Shown here piece by piece: positions 45,842-53,550 of a stretch of 64,000 nucleotides of DNA; position 1 is the stretch's first letter, and every line of letters begins with the position of its first letter. Both the position numbers and the translations under genes were made by a program. The DNA is from Clostridiales bacterium CHKCI001 (lineage in GTDB: Bacteria; Bacillota; Clostridia; Lachnospirales; Lachnospiraceae): assembly GCA_900045905.1 (NCBI GenBank), contig FCNS01000028.1, positions 38,515 to 102,514 of the forward strand. The letters are read 5' to 3'. Below the pieces are notes generated by a model. It was not told the origin of the DNA and did not search any database. It was given only the letters and a program-made list of their open reading frames with translations.

Positions 45842-45873
45842 AAAAAAAAGCCACAATCACACAGACTGCAGCC
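45842..45873 (-). terminator. Leader terminator after the small ORF, candidate attenuator
   Basis: GCTGCAGTC-TGTGT-GATTGTGGC, nine pairs including three G-U, followed by eight T. Its 5' arm (45863-45873, GGCTGCAGTCT) is complementary to AGACAGCATAGCC (45938-45950) inside the small ORF, with one mismatch and a two-base bulge, so an alternative antiterminator stem can form. Confidence 0.7.
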
Positions 45874-45922
45874 AAAAAATTCTATTCTGCTTGTTTTTTA
45901 ACAAAACATTCCCAGAACTTTA

Positions 45923-46006
45923 TTATTTAAAACGGCAGGCTATGCTGTCTTTCTGTATGTAATTATAATGACACTTTCTTTGATTCATTGTAATGAAAAA
46001 TAACAT
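45923..46006 (-). CDS. Putative 27-aa leader peptide of the ABC exporter operon
   Basis: Twenty-seven codons starting MLFFITMNQRK and ending KDSIACRFK. AGGAGG lies exactly seven bases before this ATG; another ATG six bases upstream is too close to the site. A consensus promoter begins about 45 bases upstream and a terminator follows 50 bases downstream. The arrangement matches a regulatory leader peptide rather than a structural gene, like bmrB before bmrCD. No similarity to BmrB itself is claimed. A stand-alone small protein or chance ORF remains possible. Confidence 0.55.
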   Translation of the reverse strand: MLFFITMNQRKCHYNYIQKDSIACRFK

Positions 46007-46055
46007 AGCCATGCCTCCTTTCTTTATTTTAATGATTACTAACACTATATTCATT

Positions 46056-46084
46056 ATAATAAAACTTCTTTTTCTCTCTGTCAA
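46056..46084 (-). promoter_or_regulatory. Consensus sigma-A promoter of the ABC exporter leader
   Basis: TTGACA (46084-46079), 17-base spacer, TATTAT (46061-46056). It begins about 20 bases after the MATE gene stop, so the exporter has its own transcription start. Confidence 0.75.
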
Positions 46085-46105
46085 GAAAAAAATTGAAAAA
46101 ATTCC

Positions 46106-47455
46106 TTAAATTACCTGATGATTCAGCCATTTTCCACTGTAAAAACGGAATGAAAAAATAATTCCTCGAATTGTCCAATCGGTAAACATACCAATCCATA
46201 CTGCAATTGGTCCCATATGAAAGATTCTCGCCAAAATTGTTGCAAGTGTAACACGAAATAACCACATGGAAATTACAGATACCGACATGGTAAAACGTAC
46301 ATCTCCTGCTGCTCGAAAGCCATAAGCTGGAATAAAAGAAAACATCCAAACAATTGGTTTTATAATCGTAATACACATCACCATAAAGATACATAGTTTC
46401 GCACTTTCTGGCTCCATTCCTCCAAAATAAGTAATTGGTCTTACTAAGACAAAAAAGAGCAAACATCCTGCTAACAATACGATTTCTGCAATGATGCAAA
46501 GTTTTTTCATATAATAAATTGCTTCATCTTTTCTCCCAGCTCCAATACATTCTCCCACAATTGTCATAAGTCCGATTCCAACTCCAATTGCCATAATACC
46601 ATTTAAACTCTCTATAATATTCGTCATCCCCTGTGCTGCAATCGCCGCAGTTCCCATCAGAGAAACCGAAGACTGAATTGCCAATTTTCCAAACTGAAAC
46701 ATACTGTTTTCAATTCCCGATGGAATTCCTACATACAGTATTTTTTTAATTTGCCCCCAATCAGGGCGAATACGAAAATAATGCGTTAATGAAATTTTCC
46801 ACTTTGGATTTCTAAGTGCAATCAACACGGTAATCATAGAAAATGCTCTTGAAATTAATGTAGCAATTGCCGCTCCTGCAACACCAAAATGTACGATCCA
46901 AACAAAAAAATAATTTAATCCAATATTAATTACATTCGCCAAAAGAGAAACGGTCATTGGAAATCGACTATTTTCTTGGGAGCGGAAAATAGAAGCTCCA
47001 TCATCATATAATGCAATAAATGGAAACGAAATTGCGGTAATATAAAAATACTGCCTTGCATTTACCATAACACTCTCTTCCACTTGTCCAAAAATCAAAC
47101 GTAAGATTGCTTTATTTCCAACAAGACAGACCACAGAAACAATTAGTGATAAAAATAACGTAATAAAAACCAATTGTTTTGCCGATCGTGTTGCATTTTT
47201 ACGATCTCTACATCCCATATACTGAGAACAGATTACCGTACCTCCAGCTGCCAATGCAAAAAATGCTTGAACAATTAATACATTAATGGAATCAACAAGT
47301 GATACCGCTGAGATTGCAGAAGATCCTAAATTACTAACCATTAATGTATCCACAGTTCCCATAAATGAGTTTAGTAACTGATCCAATGCCAATGGAATTA
47401 ACAACTTTCTTAAATCTCTGTTACTAAACATATGCGTTTGTACTTCATTTTTCAT
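46106..47455 (-). CDS. MATE family efflux transporter
   Basis: 449 aa, twelve predicted transmembrane helices in two six-helix halves. Opening LRKLLIPLALDQLLNSFMGTVDTLMVSNLG is shortened to family points PLALDQLL and DTLMVSNLG, then VGIPSGIENSMFQFGKLAIQ in the second half and GECIGAGRKDEA. It expels cationic compounds by Na+ or H+ antiport. ATG 47455 has AGGG eight bases away. Promoter region shared divergently with metY. Confidence 0.9.
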   Translation of the reverse strand: MKNEVQTHMFSNRDLRKLLIPLALDQLLNSFMGTVDTLMVSNLGSSAISAVSLVDSINVLIVQAFFALAAGGTVICSQYMGCRDRKNATRSAKQLVFITLFLSLIVSVVCLVGNKAILRLIFGQVEESVMVNARQYFYITAISFPFIALYDDGASIFRSQENSRFPMTVSLLANVINIGLNYFFVWIVHFGVAGAAIATLISRAFSMITVLIALRNPKWKISLTHYFRIRPDWGQIKKILYVGIPSGIENSMFQFGKLAIQSSVSLMGTAAIAAQGMTNIIESLNGIMAIGVGIGLMTIVGECIGAGRKDEAIYYMKKLCIIAEIVLLAGCLLFFVLVRPITYFGGMEPESAKLCIFMVMCITIIKPIVWMFSFIPAYGFRAAGDVRFTMSVSVISMWLFRVTLATILARIFHMGPIAVWIGMFTDWTIRGIIFSFRFYSGKWLNHQVI

Positions 47456-47470
47456 AATGTTCACCCTCTT

Positions 47471-47532
47471 AATATTGTGTTCGTTTTTTGCCCCAATGTA
47501 TTATATAATAGATGAGAGAAAACACGAATATT
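47471..47532. promoter_or_regulatory. MATE promoter region with flanking inverted repeat
   Basis: AATATTGTGTT (47471-47481) and AACACGAATATT (47521-47532) face each other around a minus-strand TATAAT. Possible operator for the MATE gene; no regulator gene is adjacent. Confidence 0.4.
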
Positions 47533-47649
47533 GTTTTTTAACAAATTAAATGTAGTATTTTGTTATATTTTGTTGAAATTTTTCTATCATTTTAATAACT
47601 TTCTTTTCATCTAGATCAATTTAAATAAAAGAAAGAAAAAATATGTCAT

Positions 47650-47678
47650 TTGACAGTTTTTATACCTTTCACTATAAT
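47650..47678 (+). promoter_or_regulatory. Consensus promoter of metY
   Basis: TTGACA (47650-47655), 17-base spacer, TATAAT (47673-47678), about 75 bases before the metY ATG. No SAM riboswitch or T-box is visible in the short leader. Confidence 0.8.
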
Positions 47679-47753
47679 AAAAAATGTTTTATATTTACAT
47701 ATCGTTCCAAAAGTACTTTACTAATCATTTTTACAGACAAAAAGGAGATTTTT

Positions 47754-49043
47754 ATGAAGAAGAAAAATTATAAGTTTGAAACATTACAACTTCATGTTGG
47801 ACAAGAACAACCTGATCCTACTACAGATGCCAGAGCTGTTCCAATTTATGCAACAACCTCTTACGTGTTTAAAGATTCCGCACAGGCAGCTGGGCGATTC
47901 GCATTAATGGAGGAAGGTAATATTTATACTCGTCTTATGAATCCAACCAATTCCGTCTTTGAAGAACGAATTGCTGTACTCGAAGGAGGTGCTGGAGCTC
48001 TTGCCACTGCCAGTGGTTCTGCTGCAATTACTTATGCAATCCAAAATATTGCCATTGCAGGAGATCATATTGTATCTTCCATCAATCTCTATGGCGGAAC
48101 ATATAACTTATTTGCAAATACATTAAAAGAACAAGGTATCTCTACTACTTTTGTTGATCCATCCAATCCAGCTAACTTTGAACAAGCCATCCAACCAAAT
48201 ACAAAGCTTCTTTATGCAGAGACATTGGGAAATCCAAATGCTGATGTTATTGACTTGGAAGCCATTGCAGAAATTGCCCATCGAAATGGCATTCCATTTA
48301 TTGTGGACAGTACATTTGCGACTCCATACCTACTCCGTCCAATTGAACATGGTGCTGATATTGTTGTCCATTCTGCTACAAAATTTATTGGCGGACATGG
48401 TACGGTATTGGGTGGTGTGATTATTGACTCTGGCAAATTTGATTGGACACAGAATGATAAGTTTCCTGGTCTTTCTGCTCCAAATCCATCTTATCACGGA
48501 ATTATTTTTACACAGGCTTGTGGAAACCTTGCCTATATTATGAAAATTCGTACCACGCTAATGCGAGATCAAGGAGCTTGCATTTCTCCATTTAATTCCT
48601 TTTTATTATTGCAAGGCCTAGAAACGTTATCGCTGCGTGTGGAACGTCATGTATCCAATGCATTAACAGTGGTTGATTTCTTAAACAATCATCCACAGGT
48701 AGAAAAAGTTAACCATCCATCTCTAGCTACAGGATACGAAAAAGAACTTTATCAGCGATATTTTCCAAATGGAGCTGCATCAATTTTCACGTTTGAAATA
48801 AAAGGAGATGCCGATACAGCTAAGAAATTTACGGAATCATTAGAACTTTTCTCCTTACTTGCAAATGTTGCCGATGTAAAATCACTTGTGATTCATCCTG
48901 CATCTACTACACATTCTCAACTCTCCGAGGAAGAACTATCTGCTTGTGGAATTAAACCAAATACCATTCGGCTTTCCATTGGCACGGAACATATTGATGA
49001 TATTATCGCTGATTTACAACATGGCTTTGATGCCGTTTGTTAA
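47754..49043 (+). CDS. metY: O-acetylhomoserine sulfhydrylase / aminocarboxypropyltransferase
   Basis: 429 aa Cys/Met-metabolism PLP enzyme. FETLQLHVGQEQPDPTTDAR and PIYATTSYVF open it. YTRLMNPTN, VSSINLYGGTYNLF, VDSTFATPYL and VVHSATKFIGGHG (PLP lysine) follow, with a C-terminal SLVIHPASTTHSQL. It makes homocysteine or Met directly from O-acetylhomoserine and sulfide or methanethiol. AGGAG at six bases decides the ATG; the longer ORF runs through the promoter. Confidence 0.93.
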   Translation: MKKKNYKFETLQLHVGQEQPDPTTDARAVPIYATTSYVFKDSAQAAGRFALMEEGNIYTRLMNPTNSVFEERIAVLEGGAGALATASGSAAITYAIQNIAIAGDHIVSSINLYGGTYNLFANTLKEQGISTTFVDPSNPANFEQAIQPNTKLLYAETLGNPNADVIDLEAIAEIAHRNGIPFIVDSTFATPYLLRPIEHGADIVVHSATKFIGGHGTVLGGVIIDSGKFDWTQNDKFPGLSAPNPSYHGIIFTQACGNLAYIMKIRTTLMRDQGACISPFNSFLLLQGLETLSLRVERHVSNALTVVDFLNNHPQVEKVNHPSLATGYEKELYQRYFPNGAASIFTFEIKGDADTAKKFTESLELFSLLANVADVKSLVIHPASTTHSQLSEEELSACGIKPNTIRLSIGTEHIDDIIADLQHGFDAVC

Positions 49044-49053
49044 AAGCACAGCT

Positions 49054-49088
49054 AGGGGATGTTGCAGCATTATTATGCAACATCCCCT
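49054..49088. terminator. Perfect 13-bp hairpin after metY
   Basis: AGGGGATGTTGCA and TGCAACATCCCCT with a nine-base loop, between convergent metY and the flavodoxin gene. It lacks a T-run on either side, so it may stabilise 3' ends rather than terminate alone. Confidence 0.55.
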
Positions 49089-49118
49089 GTATAGGAATAA
49101 TCGATCAAGTCTTTCTGT

Positions 49119-49790
49119 TTATATTCCTAGGTTCTCAAGCCAAGTCTGTACCGTTTCTTCTAAAACTCCTGAAGAAAATCTCTCACCTTCCAACCAGTCT
49201 CCTGTCCCAGCTGCCTCTGCCAACAATTCCCCACTTTCGCCTAAACCAGAACTGGAAGAAGTGCAGAAAGGCACTACTGTTTTTCCTGTAAAGTCATTTG
49301 CTTCAATAAATCCATCTACTGGCCAAGCTGCAATTCCCCACCAGATAGGATAACCAATAAAGACCGTATCATAGGATTCCCAATTAGGAACCGTTGCTTC
49401 CACGAGCTCCACAGTTCTTGCATCAGGATTATCATACTCGTATACAACTCGACTATTGTCATCCGTCCAATCCAGATCATCATCACTGTATGGTTCCACT
49501 GGTTCCAGTTCAAAAACATCGGCATTGGTTGCCGCCGCAATATAATTTGCTACTTCTTCTGTATTTCCCGTTGCGGAATAATAGACAACCAGTGTTTTTC
49601 CTTCTGCATCGTTTGACTCTGCAACAGAAGCTGTTGAATCCTCAATTAGAGCTTCGCTGGATTGTTCCGAAGGTTCTGGCGTACTTTCTGTATTCTCGGC
49701 AGTAGATTGTGGCGTAGAAGCCTGATTGCCACAAGCGGCGAAGTTAAAAATCATCAACAAACTTAAAAATAATACTGTAATTTTTTTCAT
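49119..49790 (-). CDS. Flavodoxin-domain lipoprotein
   Basis: 223 aa. Signal peptide with lipobox NFAAC (Cys about 20), a Ser/Thr/Glu linker (about 22-60) and a flavodoxin domain. LVVYYSATGNTEEVANYI is the FMN phosphate loop, VFIGYPIWWGIAAWPV and PFCTSSSSGLGESG contribute flavin contacts. This matches exported flavodoxin-like proteins of Clostridia. Electron partner unknown. Its first codons overlap the end of a truncated lipoprotein gene. Confidence 0.85.
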   Translation of the reverse strand: MKKITVLFLSLLMIFNFAACGNQASTPQSTAENTESTPEPSEQSSEALIEDSTASVAESNDAEGKTLVVYYSATGNTEEVANYIAAATNADVFELEPVEPYSDDDLDWTDDNSRVVYEYDNPDARTVELVEATVPNWESYDTVFIGYPIWWGIAAWPVDGFIEANDFTGKTVVPFCTSSSSGLGESGELLAEAAGTGDWLEGERFSSGVLEETVQTWLENLGI

Positions 49791-50094
49791 TTTTTTCTAG
49801 TTTTTGTGTTTTTTGCTCATAGGTTTTTGACCCATAAGTATTATAATATAGTTCCACAAGACTTCCCTGCTCGTCTATAGCAGAATAATAAGTTTCTGGG
49901 ATCGTTTCCAACTCTTTGGGAACTTGCGTGATTTCTAACTTTTCGTCTGAACGCTCCATGCTGTCTGTTATAGATGCCGTTTCGGTCGCTCCATTTGACT
50001 GATCTTGTTCCATTGTATTACCTGATTGAATGCTATTTCCACAGGCACTTAATAATAAAACTGCTAAAATATCCATCGCTATCCTTCTTTTCAT
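49744..50094 (-). pseudogene. Truncated lipoprotein (probable esterase remnant)
   Basis: 116 codons. MKRRIAMDILAVLLLSACGN is a signal peptide with lipobox. A Ser/Thr-rich linker follows, then IPETYYSAIDEQGSLVELYYNTYGSKTYEQKTQK, resembling in part the segment that precedes the hydrolase domain of exported esterases. After KTQKLEK the reading runs into the flavodoxin start in another frame and stops. The body of the protein appears lost through a deletion joining the two genes. The esterase identity is a weak recollection; the truncation is the firmer point. Confidence 0.5.
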
Positions 50095-50147
50095 AATAAT
50101 CTTTACTCCTTGGTATGCTAGTTTTCCATGCTGCTTACCATTAGTAT

Positions 50148-50178
50148 AAAAAAATTGAGGCTTTTGCAGAAGTCTCAA
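50148..50178 (-). terminator. Terminator-like hairpin before the truncated lipoprotein
   Basis: TTGAG-A-CTT ... AAG-C-CTCAA followed by seven T on the minus strand, 54 bases upstream of the lipoprotein ATG. It ends read-through from the decayed two-component genes or attenuates the lipoprotein. Confidence 0.55.
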
Positions 50179-50261
50179 TTTATTCATTACTCTATACTTT
50201 TAAGTTATAACTCTCATAAAAGGACATTTCGCTTGTAATATTAATGATCTCTTACTATAAC

Positions 50262-50339
50262 ATAAAGCGGACACTCGGAATCCGCTTCACTACTTCCTCG
50301 CACTTGAAGCGGAATGGACTGCCCGTTCTGCGTTCAATT
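50262..50339. repeat. Mosaic repeat copy E and adjoining hairpin
   Basis: Minus strand GAGGAAGTAGTGAAGCGGAT then TCCGAGTGTCCGC parallels the core of copy D. Right beside it TTGAAGCGGAATGG pairs imperfectly with CCGTTCTGCGTTCAA (50303-50339). Confidence 0.5.
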
Positions 50340-50340
50340 T

Positions 50341-51548
50341 TTACTTTCTAAACGCTAATGAAATTATCAATCCTTCATTGTCCAAAGCTGCATCTACCAT
50401 GCCGCCCATTTTTTCCATCAGTTGTTTCACAATGGATAAACCAAGCCCTGAACTTTTATCGTGCCTAGAATGATCTGCCTTATAAAATCGATCAAAAATT
50501 CTCGTAATATCGATTAACTCTCCAGTTTGTACGCGATTCCGAAATAATATTCGCTCTTCTTTTTGTTCTATTATCAGATATTCGCCGCCATAGGAGATTG
50601 CATTTTGAATTAAATTACGAAAGATACACTTCAATGATTCTGGCTCTGCCAGAAATTCTACACTTTCCTCTAAGAAAGAAATATTAGGCTCCAATCCAGA
50701 ATTCGTAATCCGCTCATAATAATCCGCCATTACTTCACACAAAATAGGAAATGGCTGTATTGGACTGCACTCTAAAGAATATTCTTGTTGAGACAGTTTT
50801 GTATAAAGAAATAATTCATCCAACATCTTTTCTAAATCCTGTAAACGTTCTTGAATGATGGTTTCATATTTTTTCTGTTTTATTGGATCAGTTATTTTTA
50901 AAAGTAATTCTAAATATCCCGCTGCACCAGTCAGTGGCGTACGAATATCGTGGGAAATACAAGAAATTGTATATTTTAATTCATTACTCGCACGTTCTTG
51001 CTGAATTCGTACTTGCTGCCAGATTGTCTCATAAATGTCCTGCTTTGTAAAAACTTTTTTCGGACGGCGCATAAAAAGCTCCACAATCGCAAATTCATGT
51101 ACAGTTAAATTAATCGCCTCCCCATGAACGCGCAGACACATTGAAGTCAAGTCAATTGTTCATTCTTTATAAGAGATCGTTTTCTGTTCCAACGCTGCAC
51201 CGACATGGCGAAGCTGTACTTGGACTCTCATCCATAGCTCTTCCAATGCAAATGGCTTTGTTAAATAACCATCTGCTCCGCCTCCAAGCAATTCTATTTT
51301 GTTTTCCAGAGCATCTGCTGTTAAAACAATAATCGGAACTTGACTGCTTTTTCGAATCCATGCAGTTAATTCTTCTCCAGACATTCCAGGAAGCATTAAA
51401 TCTAAAATAAGTAGATCTTCATCTGCCAGAGCAACTTTCCCTCTGTACCATAAAAAGCCTGTTCTACTTGCATATTTCTTTCACTCAAATATTCTGCAAT
51501 CATATTATTAATATCTGTATCATCTTCAATAATTAATATTTTTGCCAT
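50341..51548 (-). pseudogene. Decayed two-component system: response regulator fused to histidine kinase remnant
   Basis: From an ATG with AAGGAG the reading gives an OmpR-type receiver (AKILIIEDDTDINNM). It shifts frame near 51440 (TACAGAGGGAAAG), continues LLILDLMLPGMSGEE ... VPIIVLTAD ... GADGYLTKPF, then meets an in-frame TGA at about 51162. The winged-helix part (INLTVHEFAIVELFMRRPKK) is joined within one frame directly to a histidine kinase core: SCISHDIRTPLTGAAGYLELL (phospho-His), an N box NLIQNAISYGGEY and SSGLGLSIVKQLM. The end of the regulator and the sensor/membrane part of the kinase are missing. One frameshift, one nonsense and one deletion make it a clear pseudogene. Confidence 0.8.
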
Positions 51549-51578
51549 CATTATCTCCTTAAACTTTTACTAGCTAAA

Positions 51579-51663
51579 AGGGACTGCCAAAGTAATTCCG
51601 CAGGCAGTTGCCAAATACATATGGCTTTTGCCTTAACGTGAATTAAATCTCCTGGCAGTCCCT
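51579..51663. other. 85-base structured palindromic element after the symporter gene
   Basis: AGGGACTGCCA and TGGCAGTCCCT (11 perfect pairs) close an 85-base segment with inner stems (GGCAGTTGCC and GGCTTTTGCC regions). On the minus strand TTTT follows. It may be the symporter terminator, a small MITE-like insertion or a structured RNA. Confidence 0.45.
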
Positions 51664-51683
51664 ATAAGATAAGTTTATTAGAA

Positions 51684-53054
51684 TTATTTTTTATTTTTTG
51701 CTCCAAATTTTTTGGATAATGCTACAACCGTACCACTCAATGCCAATAATGCTAATGCATTTGGAATTACCATCAATGCATTAAAGAAATCAGCCAATGA
51801 CCATACTAAATCTACCTTCAACGTAGAACCTACTATAATGAATACTAATACAATAAGGGAATACAGTTTTGCCATCTTTTTCCCAAATAAATATTTTGCA
51901 TTGATTTCGCCAAAAAAATGCCATCCTAAAATTGTGGAGAATGCAAAGAAGAACAAACATACTGCAATAAAAATATCTCCAAAGCTTCCAAATTGGGTTG
52001 TAAATGCAGCCTGTGTTAACGCGGTTCCATCTTTTCCTGAACTCATTGCACCAGTTGTCAAAATAGAAAATACCGTTAAATTTAAAATAATAAACGTGTC
52101 AATAAATACACTAACCATTGCAGCCAATCCCTGTTTATGTGGATTTTCTACTTTGGCTCTTGCATGTGCATGAGGCGTAGAACCCATACCAGCTTCGTTG
52201 GAAAACAGACCTCTTGCAACACCAAAACGAATCGCTTCTCTCACTGTAATACCAGCAGCTCCACCTACAATTGCCTTTGGACTAAAAGCTCCAACAAAGA
52301 TCATCCGAAGTGCATTTGGTATTTCTGTAATATTCATAAAAATTACGATAAGACTTCCTACTATGTAAATACCTGCCATAATTGGTACCATCTTTTCTAC
52401 AACAGAGGCAAGACGTTGTGTTCCTCCTAGAAATATAAATCCAGCAACTGCTGCCAACAAAATTCCAATTGCAACGGATGGAATCTCAATTCCTCTTGCT
52501 GTAAATACTTCAGAAAAAGCAGCTCCAATGGAATTGGACTGTACCATATTTCCCATAAATCCTAATGCCAATATGATGAACACAGCAAACATACCAGCTA
52601 ATATTTTTCCAAATTTCCCCTTAAATGCAGCACGAATATAATAAGTTGGTCCTCCTGTTACTTCACCATCTACTACTGTTTTATACTTCTGTGCAAGTGT
52701 TGCTTCTGCGTAAATCGTTGCCATTCCAAAAAATGCAGAAACCCACATCCAAAAAATAGCGCCTGGTCCTCCTCCAATTAACGCTGTAGCAGCTCCAGCC
52801 AGATTTCCTGTACCAACTTGCGCTGCAATGGCAGTCGCAATGGACTGAAACGGTGTCATTTCTCCATTTTTTCCTTTTGCACCCTTTAGGCTGAAATTTC
52901 CAAACACTACCTTGCAAGCTTCTTTAAACTTTCTAACTTGAATAAATTTTAGACGGATTGTGTAATAAATACCCGTACCACATAACAATACAATTAAAAT
53001 TGTATTCCACAGAAAGTTATTTGCCTGTGTTACCAGTTCCAATATTGTTTCCAT
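51684..53054 (-). CDS. Alanine/glycine:cation symporter (AGCS family)
   Basis: 456 aa, about eleven helices. Signatures are GNFSLKGAKGKNGEMTPFQS, AAQVGTGNLAGAATAL (substrate and Na+ site), GGPGAIFWMWVSAFFGM and FGVARGLFSNEAGMGSTPHA. ATG 53054 lies seven bases after GAGGAG; an ATG six bases earlier is too near. It is controlled by the glycine riboswitch upstream, which indicates that glycine is a substrate. Confidence 0.93.
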   Translation of the reverse strand: METILELVTQANNFLWNTILIVLLCGTGIYYTIRLKFIQVRKFKEACKVVFGNFSLKGAKGKNGEMTPFQSIATAIAAQVGTGNLAGAATALIGGGPGAIFWMWVSAFFGMATIYAEATLAQKYKTVVDGEVTGGPTYYIRAAFKGKFGKILAGMFAVFIILALGFMGNMVQSNSIGAAFSEVFTARGIEIPSVAIGILLAAVAGFIFLGGTQRLASVVEKMVPIMAGIYIVGSLIVIFMNITEIPNALRMIFVGAFSPKAIVGGAAGITVREAIRFGVARGLFSNEAGMGSTPHAHARAKVENPHKQGLAAMVSVFIDTFIILNLTVFSILTTGAMSSGKDGTALTQAAFTTQFGSFGDIFIAVCLFFFAFSTILGWHFFGEINAKYLFGKKMAKLYSLIVLVFIIVGSTLKVDLVWSLADFFNALMVIPNALALLALSGTVVALSKKFGAKNKK

Positions 53055-53105
53055 TTTCATTCTCCTCTTCGTTTTGTTTTCTTCTTTTTGTACCTTTGCG
53101 CAAAC

Positions 53106-53134
53106 AAAAGAAACCTCCACTGGAGCTTCCTTTT
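53106..53134 (-). terminator. Riboswitch expression-platform terminator
   Basis: AAGGAAGCTCC-AGT-GGAGGTTTCTTTT on the minus strand, between aptamer and symporter, with the recurring-family flank GTAATATGC before it. TTTGGAG at about 53176-53182 can pair with its CTCCA and act as antiterminator. A stable GCTGATA/TATCAGC stem (53155-53171) lies between. Confidence 0.7.
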
Positions 53135-53227
53135 GCATATTACAATAATAAATAAGAGCTGATAAACTATCAGCCCTCCAAAGAGTAGAACATCTGCATT
53201 TTTACAACAAATCTTCTGATCTGTATT

Positions 53228-53320
53228 TATGCCCTGTCCTTTTGCCTGAGAGATAGACAAGAATTCTTTCTTGTGTTACACCTTCGGCGCTCCAATCGGA
53301 GACTCTCCAGAGTGGTTTTA
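53228..53320 (-). ncRNA. Glycine riboswitch aptamer
   Basis: Minus strand CACTCTGGAGAG ... GCGCCGAAGGTG ... ATCTCTCAGGCAAAAGGACAG follows the glycine (gcvT) aptamer core in order. One aptamer is evident; a complete second copy is not. It lies 175 bases upstream of the AGCS symporter and right after a promoter, so it controls that gene. Confidence 0.92.
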
Positions 53321-53361
53321 AACCGTTGCAAGTACACAAACGTACCTAATTAGCATTATGT

Positions 53362-53390
53362 ACTATATCATATTTCTTTCTAGTTGTAAA
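53362..53390 (-). promoter_or_regulatory. Promoter of the riboswitch-symporter unit
   Basis: Minus strand TTTACA (53390-53385), 17-base spacer, TATAGT (53367-53362), about 45 bases before the aptamer. Confidence 0.6.
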
Positions 53391-53484
53391 GTAATAACGT
53401 AAAACTTTCTAATTACAATTGCAATTATCCATATTTTACTTATATATTTTCTTAAATAGGCTAGATTAACCTACTATCCTATGG

Positions 53485-53490
53485 TATAAT
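53485..53490 (+). promoter_or_regulatory. -10 element for the lipoprotein-MBOAT-DHHW operon
   Basis: TATAAT 60 bases before the lipoprotein ATG, preceded by a TATGG. No good -35 is visible at 16-18 bases. Confidence 0.4.
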
Positions 53491-53550
53491 ACCCACAGCT
53501 TAATATTGCTATGATTAAATAGTAAATGGATATACTTTGGAGGAATTACA

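Noticed and set aside
46029..46499. 156-codon minus ORF overlapping the MATE gene
   Set aside because: Shadow frame of the MATE coding region; Cys/Tyr-rich translation without domain signs.
47640..47753. SAM riboswitch or T-box before metY
   Set aside because: The leader after the consensus promoter is only about 70 bases, too short, and lacks both conserved cores.
50341..51150. Intact histidine kinase of 269 aa
   Set aside because: Its N-terminus is the winged helix of a response regulator, it lacks a sensor and membrane part, and it is in frame with a stop-interrupted receiver, so it is a fusion remnant.
52681..52917. 78-codon minus ORF within the AGCS symporter
   Set aside because: Shadow frame; the symporter frame has clear family motifs throughout.
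53147..53227. Second glycine aptamer next to the first
   Set aside because: Only a GCTGATA/TATCAGC stem and a possible antiterminator are visible; the conserved core elements of a second aptamer are missing.
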